Assembly (NCBI GenBank): GCA_944384865.1
Contig: CALWVC010000093.1
Span: 1-5,767, forward strand
DNA: 5,767 bases
Origin: an uncultured Clostridia bacterium
Lineage (GTDB): Bacteria > Bacillota > Clostridia > Oscillospirales > Acutalibacteraceae
Direction of reading: 5' to 3'
A model generated the notes under the pieces. It was not told the origin of the DNA and did not search any database. It saw only the letters and a program-made list of their open reading frames with translations. Numbering within the stretch: the first letter of the stretch is position 1; the number at the start of each line of letters is the position of its first letter. This document shows positions 4,874 to 5,767 of this stretch, one piece after another. Both the position numbers and the translations under genes were made by a program.

Positions 4874-5767
4874 ATGAAACGAGTTGTAGTAACCGGTATG
4901 GGCGCAATTACCCCGTTGGGAAACAGCGTCGAACAGTTTTGGGACGGGTTGACCCATGGTAAAAACGGCATCGGAACCATCACCTATTTTGACGTGGCCG
5001 GCCAGAAATACACATTGGCGGCACAGGTGAAAGATTTCGACCCGCTGACCTGTATGGAGCGGCCGGCGGTGCGCAAGACCGATCTGTTTGTGCAGTATGC
5101 GTTATGCGCGGCGGCCCAGGCCATGGAACAAAGCGGACTGAACGGCCAGAATATTGCCAGTGAAGAGCTGGGCGTATGTTTTGGTTCCGGTATCGGCGGC
5201 TTCAATACATTTTGCGAGGAATACCAGCACCTGCTGGACGGCGGTCCCAGAAAGGTCAGCCCCCAGTTTGTGCCGAAAATGATTTATAATATCGCCGCAG
5301 GCAATATTGCGATCAAATATCAGGCCAAAGGCAGCTGTATAGCGGTCTCTACTGCCTGCGCCACTTCTACCACCGCCATCGGCGAGGCTTATCGGGCGAT
5401 TCAGCACGGTTATCAGACGGCCATGATCTGCGGCGGTTCCGAAGCGGCGATTACACCGTTGTCGCTGGCAGGCTTCGGCAACTGCATGTCGCTGAGTTCG
5501 TCGCAGGATCCAAACGCCGCTTCGCTGCCCTTTGATCAGCGGCGGCACGGCTTTGTGATGGGCGAGGGCGCTGCTGTTTTAGTGTTGGAGGAATATGAAC
5601 ATGCCGCCGCCCGGGGCGCGGAAATTTTAGCCGAGGTGGTAGGCTATGGTTCCACCTGCGACGCCTATCATGTCACCGCGCCGGATCCGGAGGCCGGCAG
5701 CACCGCCCGGGCGATTTCCCAGGCGCTGCAGGGGGTTGAGATTACCGACTACGCCCGGTTGTATATC
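4874..5767 (+). CDS. fabF: Beta-ketoacyl-ACP synthase II (3' end cut by window)
   Basis: FabF condenses malonyl-ACP with growing acyl-ACP chains during elongation. The window holds the first 298 codons, uninterrupted; the family is usually about 410 residues. Visible marks are VVVTGMGAITPLG at the N-terminus, GSGIGG (104-109), the nucleophile Cys162 in VSTACATS, GGSEAAITPL (187-196) and LPFDQRRHGFVMGEGAA (218-233). The two catalytic histidines and the C-terminal glycine-rich motif lie beyond the right edge; the sequence stops where the NAHGTST motif is expected. AGGAGG (4862-4867) precedes the ATG by 6 nt, and fabG ends 21 bp upstream with no terminator. FabB is the alternative, but a FabF assignment is usual for Firmicutes operons of this order. 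Confidence 0.95.
   Translation, partial: MKRVVVTGMGAITPLGNSVEQFWDGLTHGKNGIGTITYFDVAGQKYTLAAQVKDFDPLTCMERPAVRKTDLFVQYALCAAAQAMEQSGLNGQNIASEELGVCFGSGIGGFNTFCEEYQHLLDGGPRKVSPQFVPKMIYNIAAGNIAIKYQAKGSCIAVSTACATSTTAIGEAYRAIQHGYQTAMICGGSEAAITPLSLAGFGNCMSLSSSQDPNAASLPFDQRRHGFVMGEGAAVLVLEEYEHAAARGAEILAEVVGYGSTCDAYHVTAPDPEAGSTARAISQALQGVEITDYARLYI

Noticed and set aside
1..5767. CRISPR arrays, insertion sequences, tRNA or rRNA genes
   Set aside because: No regularly spaced repeats, transposase frames, terminal inverted repeats or RNA-gene signatures were seen.

Overview
The window looks like chromosomal DNA from a GC-rich member of the Firmicutes, most likely a clostridial lineage such as Oscillospiraceae/Ruminococcaceae. 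The clues are strong AGGAGG-type ribosome binding sites, a fabK-type enoyl reductase inside a fabH-fabK-fabD-fabG-fabF gene run, and an ECF sigma factor paired with a DLxxLY/HxxxCxxC anti-sigma protein. The lineage is an inference from gene content and composition only.

Left part (1-1031, minus strand). The first bases appear to hold the start of a gene running off the left edge (start codon at 8). It has a good sigma-A-like promoter (123-150) and a roughly 110-nt leader with an imperfect 22-bp tandem repeat and two mutually exclusive small hairpins. Next come a short single-pass zinc-type anti-sigma gene (182-532) and, overlapping it by 17 nt, its cognate ECF sigma gene (516-1025, probably TTG start). 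Both are transcribed leftwards.

Divergent spacer (1032-1236). About 200 bp separate the sigma gene from fabH. They hold an extended -10 element for the sigma gene, phased A/T tracts, a poorly defined fabH promoter region, an 11-bp sequence shared with the left-hand promoter, a two-block motif shared by the two divergent leaders, and a 7-bp-stem hairpin just before the fabH ribosome binding site.

Right part (1237-5767, plus strand). A tight type II fatty acid synthesis operon: fabH (initiating ketoacyl-ACP synthase), fabK (FMN enoyl-ACP reductase), fabD (malonyl transacylase), fabG (ketoacyl reductase) and fabF (elongating ketoacyl synthase, cut by the right edge). fabK/fabD and fabD/fabG overlap, and no terminator is visible. 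FabD makes malonyl-ACP, FabH condenses it with an acyl-CoA primer, FabG and FabK carry out the two reductions, and FabF runs later condensations. The dehydratase, acetyl-CoA carboxylase and acyl carrier protein genes are not in the window. acpP often sits between fabH and fabK in related operons; here that gap is 60 bp with a perfect 16-bp palindrome.

The genes themselves are ordinary, and I see no new multi-gene system. What deserves a second look is regulatory: the divergent sigma/anti-sigma pair beside a lipid operon, and the shared motifs in the three leader regions.
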